Origin: Salinimicrobium sp963709775
GTDB taxonomy: Bacteria > Bacteroidota > Bacteroidia > Flavobacteriales > Flavobacteriaceae
Length of the DNA stretch: 64,000 nucleotides
Assembly (NCBI GenBank): GCA_963709775.1
Contig: CAVPXS010000017.1
Coordinates: forward strand, 372,001-436,000
Direction: 5' to 3'
Position 1 is the first letter of the stretch; the number at the start of each line of letters is the position of its first letter. Shown piece by piece: positions 61,205-64,000 of the stretch. Under the pieces are notes generated by a model. It worked only from the letters and a program-made list of their open reading frames with translations. It was not told the DNA's origin and searched no databases. The position numbers were made by a program, and so were the translations under genes.

Positions 61205-61230
61205 GGACCCGAATTTAAAAGTTCGGGTCC
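61205..61230 (+). terminator. Hairpin between peptide gene and S9 peptidase (attenuator or mRNA-stabilising)
   Basis: Nine-base stem GGACCCGAA/TTCGGGTCC, loop TTTAAAAG, followed by the weak T-rich TTAATTAATT. Placed right after the peptide stop and 14 bases before the peptidase ATG, it could let the peptide be made in excess of the peptidase. Confidence 0.7.
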
Positions 61231-61244
61231 TTAATTAATTCGAT

Positions 61245-63392
61245 ATGAAATTCAAACATGTCTTCTTAACTCAAAATTTTCTACTGCTGTTTCTCACCTG
61301 TTGGGGGCAGCAGCACAAGAAAACTGAACCGTCGTATCCTGCAATAGAACAACAAAATCAATCGCAAGTTTTTTTTGGGATAGAAGTTGTAGACCAGTAT
61401 GCAAATTTATCTAATTTAGATAATGATGATGTTATTTCATGGCTTAATATTCAGGATTCTATAGCGGAAGCATATTTTCATTCAGAGGATTTATATAAGG
61501 ATTATCTTGAAAGATTCCGAGACACCGAATCTGAAAATAATGCTGCTATAAGTATGGTGAGAATGAGTGAAAATGGTCATTATTTTTATCTTAAAAATCA
61601 TGAAATTACAGGGGTTGACAAGCTTTATTTTCGGCAGAATTTGGAAGCTCCGGAAATTGAATTATTTGATCCTACCTTATATGGTGATATAACTTATCTT
61701 AACCCTTCATGGTCAGGAGAATATATAGCCATAGGTTTTGATGCAGGAGATGGGTTCTCTTCCAAAGTTTATATTCTAGAGGTTGATTCCAAGGAACTTT
61801 TTGATAATGTACTTACTAATATAAATCCCGATTTTGGAGGAATAGAATGGTTGCCTGATGATTCAGGGTTCATCTATTTATATTTCCCAGTAGTAGACCA
61901 AAATAAAATTGGGTTTAAAAAGAATGCATACTCTGTTCTTCAAAATTTAACTGATAATTTTGATAGACGTTTTCCAATCTTTGGAAGTACTACCAACTTA
62001 AAAATTTCTCCTCAATTTTTTCCAAAAGTTAAAATTGGATCAGGAGAGAATTCATACGCAATTGGTTATGTGGCTAATTCAAATGATTTTTATGATGCCT
62101 ATATTACTCAAATTTCTGATTTAAAGAAAGGTAACCCCATTTGGAAACCATTTTTTAAAGAGGGACATAGAGTTTATTTTGATCAAGGAGAAATTCGAGG
62201 AAACAATTTTATTTTTAGACAGGAGTCTGAAGCGGGAAATCGTATTGGTTTGACCAATATTGAAAATCCGAATTTTAAAGCACCTTTTATATTGGCTGAA
62301 GGAAATAAAGAGTCTCCTATTTCAAAATTTGCAGTAACTAAAGATAAAATTTACTATACTAGAACAAGATATGGAGTTGAAGTATCTCTATATGAACTAG
62401 ATACTTTAAACGGCGATATCCCAATAAATCTACCCTATATTCCAGGATATTTGTCTTTTTTAGATGAGTCTCAGAAAAACAATGAGCTTATAATTGGTAT
62501 TGACGGATGGACTTCGGACTATGCCAGGTATATAATAAAGGAGGCAGGAATATTCAGAGAACCTCTCCTTGAGGAACCTGTTCTTTCTAAATATGAAGAT
62601 TTAATATCAAAACAGATCATGGTGTCTTCACATGATGGGGAGGAAGTGCCCTTATCTCTGGTTTATAAGAAAGGAATTAAAATGAATTCAAAAAATGAAG
62701 TATTCATTTATGTTTATGGTGCCTATGGTGAGAATATGAGTCCGTTTTACTCTCCAATTTTTCTTGATTGGGCTAATAGGGGAGGGATTTTGGCATTTCC
62801 ACATGTGCGTGGAGGAGGAGAGAAAGGAAAGGAATGGCATAAGGCCGGTATGAAGGATTTAAAGTACAATTCTTGGAAAGATTTGAATTCTTGTGTACAG
62901 GCCCTTATAGATTTAGGCTTTACTCAAAAAGGTCTTATTGCTCTTTACACTTCCAGTGCAGGAGGTATTACTGGAGGTATGGCAGTGAATGAGCGTCCTG
63001 ATCTTTATTCTTCTTTTATAGCAGAAGTACCCAGGCTTCATCCCTTCGGTTTGGAATCTTCCAGCACAGCTAGCAGTTCAAGTTACCTTGAATATGGAAG
63101 CATAAAAGACAGTGTTGAATTTATGGGGTTACTTAATATGGATCCATATTTGAATATTAAAGATGGAGAATATCCTGCCACTCTAATAATGCCCAGTTAT
63201 AAAGATGACCGAATTCCATTGTGGGACAGCGGAAAATACATAGCTAAACTTCAACGAGTCAACAAATCCGGCTCGACAGTTTTATTGGATATAGATTTTG
63301 AAAATGGGCATGAGAATTATAGAGAATTTGATGATGTAGTTAAACAGTACAGTAAGATATTTTTCTTCGCTAAATCTAATATGGTTAAATAA
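61245..63392 (+). CDS. Secreted prolyl-oligopeptidase-like (S9) peptidase
   Basis: The 715-residue protein has a signal sequence (possible lipobox LFLTC near residue 19), a beta-propeller region (about 75-430) and an alpha/beta-hydrolase domain. The catalytic set is Ser571 in YTSSAGGITGG, Asp654/655 in YKDDRIPLW and His689 in ENGHENY. The usual first Gly of the G-x-S-x-G-G elbow is Thr569. RGGGEKGKEWHKAGM is the standard S9A segment. The family cuts after proline in short peptides, and the neighbouring peptide core has two prolines. It should act in the periplasm or at the surface. Confidence 0.87.
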   Translation: MKFKHVFLTQNFLLLFLTCWGQQHKKTEPSYPAIEQQNQSQVFFGIEVVDQYANLSNLDNDDVISWLNIQDSIAEAYFHSEDLYKDYLERFRDTESENNAAISMVRMSENGHYFYLKNHEITGVDKLYFRQNLEAPEIELFDPTLYGDITYLNPSWSGEYIAIGFDAGDGFSSKVYILEVDSKELFDNVLTNINPDFGGIEWLPDDSGFIYLYFPVVDQNKIGFKKNAYSVLQNLTDNFDRRFPIFGSTTNLKISPQFFPKVKIGSGENSYAIGYVANSNDFYDAYITQISDLKKGNPIWKPFFKEGHRVYFDQGEIRGNNFIFRQESEAGNRIGLTNIENPNFKAPFILAEGNKESPISKFAVTKDKIYYTRTRYGVEVSLYELDTLNGDIPINLPYIPGYLSFLDESQKNNELIIGIDGWTSDYARYIIKEAGIFREPLLEEPVLSKYEDLISKQIMVSSHDGEEVPLSLVYKKGIKMNSKNEVFIYVYGAYGENMSPFYSPIFLDWANRGGILAFPHVRGGGEKGKEWHKAGMKDLKYNSWKDLNSCVQALIDLGFTQKGLIALYTSSAGGITGGMAVNERPDLYSSFIAEVPRLHPFGLESSSTASSSSYLEYGSIKDSVEFMGLLNMDPYLNIKDGEYPATLIMPSYKDDRIPLWDSGKYIAKLQRVNKSGSTVLLDIDFENGHENYREFDDVVKQYSKIFFFAKSNMVK

Positions 63393-63417
63393 CTTAATTT
63401 AAGTGTCAAACTCTCTG

Positions 63418-63457
63418 GTCCCGATTTATTAAAGCTTAGCCTTTATAAACCGGGACT
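63418..63457 (+). terminator. Terminator of the peptide-export operon
   Basis: A broken stem (GTCCCG ... AAAG / CTTT ... CGGGAC) with an A/T-rich middle and TCTTTT following, 25 bases after the peptidase stop. Confidence 0.7.
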
Positions 63458-63541
63458 ACTCTTTTATAAATGAATCTGAAGGTGTTTTTTTTAAGGTTGC
63501 AAATTGTCTGAAATTTAGAGGATAGAATCTAAATCATAGAG

Positions 63542-64000
63542 ATGGAACCTTTTTTTAATAAAGAGAAATTTGAACTGGAGGTTCAGGCTATTGAAAAAGG
63601 TTCTGGCAAAAGACTAGAAACATGCTTAAAGGTGATCAGGTTTTGTCATCAAGTTTTGGAGAGGTATCGGGCTACGGTCATTAAAGACGGTTTTGCAAAT
63701 CTCACCTCAGAGATTAATTTCTTTAAACATCAGAAACAGATTCCGCAAGAAACTTTGGTTTACTATTCTTTATTGAAAGCTTATGAATTAGAAGTTCCAA
63801 CAGAGGAAATTCAAAAGAAAGAGTTCATAATTTCCAGTATGCAAGCTCTCTTCAAATTTGACTCGGCCAATCTTGAGTTCAAACAATATGTCGAACTGGA
63901 TGCCGAATACCTGGATGAAGTGTACTATACCCGCAAATTTTATAACGTTTCCTGGTCACCAGTTCATTTGTATTACCGGGATCCGGGTTTTAGCTCATCG
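63542..64000 (+). CDS. RteC-like protein (3' end outside window)
   Basis: ATG 63542 opens a frame that is still open at the window edge (153 codons seen). LTSEINFFKHQKQIPQETLVYYSLLKAYELEVP matches my knowledge of the RteC domain, named after the excision regulator of the Bacteroides conjugative transposon CTnDOT. N-terminal FELEVQAIEKGSGKRLETCLKVIRFCHQVL is also typical. RteC-like genes usually mark conjugative or mobilisable elements, so mobile DNA probably continues to the right. It is separated from the peptide operon by a terminator. Confidence 0.75.
   Translation, partial: MEPFFNKEKFELEVQAIEKGSGKRLETCLKVIRFCHQVLERYRATVIKDGFANLTSEINFFKHQKQIPQETLVYYSLLKAYELEVPTEEIQKKEFIISSMQALFKFDSANLEFKQYVELDAEYLDEVYYTRKFYNVSWSPVHLYYRDPGFSSS

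Overview
The window looks like a chromosomal segment of a marine-type member of the Flavobacteriaceae (Bacteroidota), in the neighbourhood of Gramella/Salegentibacter-like genomes. The reasons are gene content (menaquinone genes menA/menC/menE, bacillithiol deacetylase BshB1, EttA, OmpA-type lipoprotein, many small signal-peptide II lipoproteins, RteC- and IntDOT-like proteins), promoters of the TTG-N(19-22)-TANNTTTG type in front of both tRNA genes, and the near absence of strong Shine-Dalgarno sequences. The genus is inference only.

Bases 1-38,000 are mostly ordinary chromosome. A light-sensing operon (histidine kinase, bacteriophytochrome, response regulator, biliverdin-producing heme oxygenase) opens the window; the phytochrome gene carries a one-base frameshift. 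Next come small metabolic and envelope genes, a glutamate-synthase-like protein, a UvrD/PcrA helicase, TsaC/Sua5, an OmpA lipoprotein, holA, a menaquinone cluster (menA, UPF0173 hydrolase, menC, CPBP protease, menE), an M1 peptidase, an acyl-CoA carboxylase, EttA, histidine-degradation genes hutG and hutI, a PLP trans-sulfuration enzyme, bshB1, tRNA-His, an M28 peptidase and a CBS protein. Several dispersed repeat families sit in the gaps.

At 38.1 kb a tRNA-Ser(UGA) is followed directly by a tyrosine integrase, which marks a potential integration site. Bases 39.8-47.9 kb hold secreted and lipoprotein genes of mostly unknown role and still carry the chromosome's dispersed palindromes. From 48 kb the sequence becomes visibly A+T-richer and the content changes to an all-minus-strand defence block: a PD-(D/E)xK protein, a HEPN protein translationally coupled to a DUF262 protein, a protein of unknown function, a 46-residue Pro/Lys-rich protein, and a 1289-residue type IIG restriction-methylase. 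The last has a dispersed repeat inserted in frame and a composition break at its specificity half.

Bases 55.8-63.4 kb form the most interesting unit. It holds a C39-peptidase ABC exporter, an HlyD-type adaptor, a membrane regulator with a predicted periplasmic TPR domain and a cytoplasmic AraC HTH, a 41-residue double-glycine peptide gene that standard ORF cut-offs miss, a hairpin, and a secreted prolyl-oligopeptidase-like protein. I read this as a candidate peptide secretion/signalling system. The window ends in a truncated RteC-like gene, which again points to mobile DNA. No CRISPR array, rRNA gene or recognisable insertion sequence was seen.
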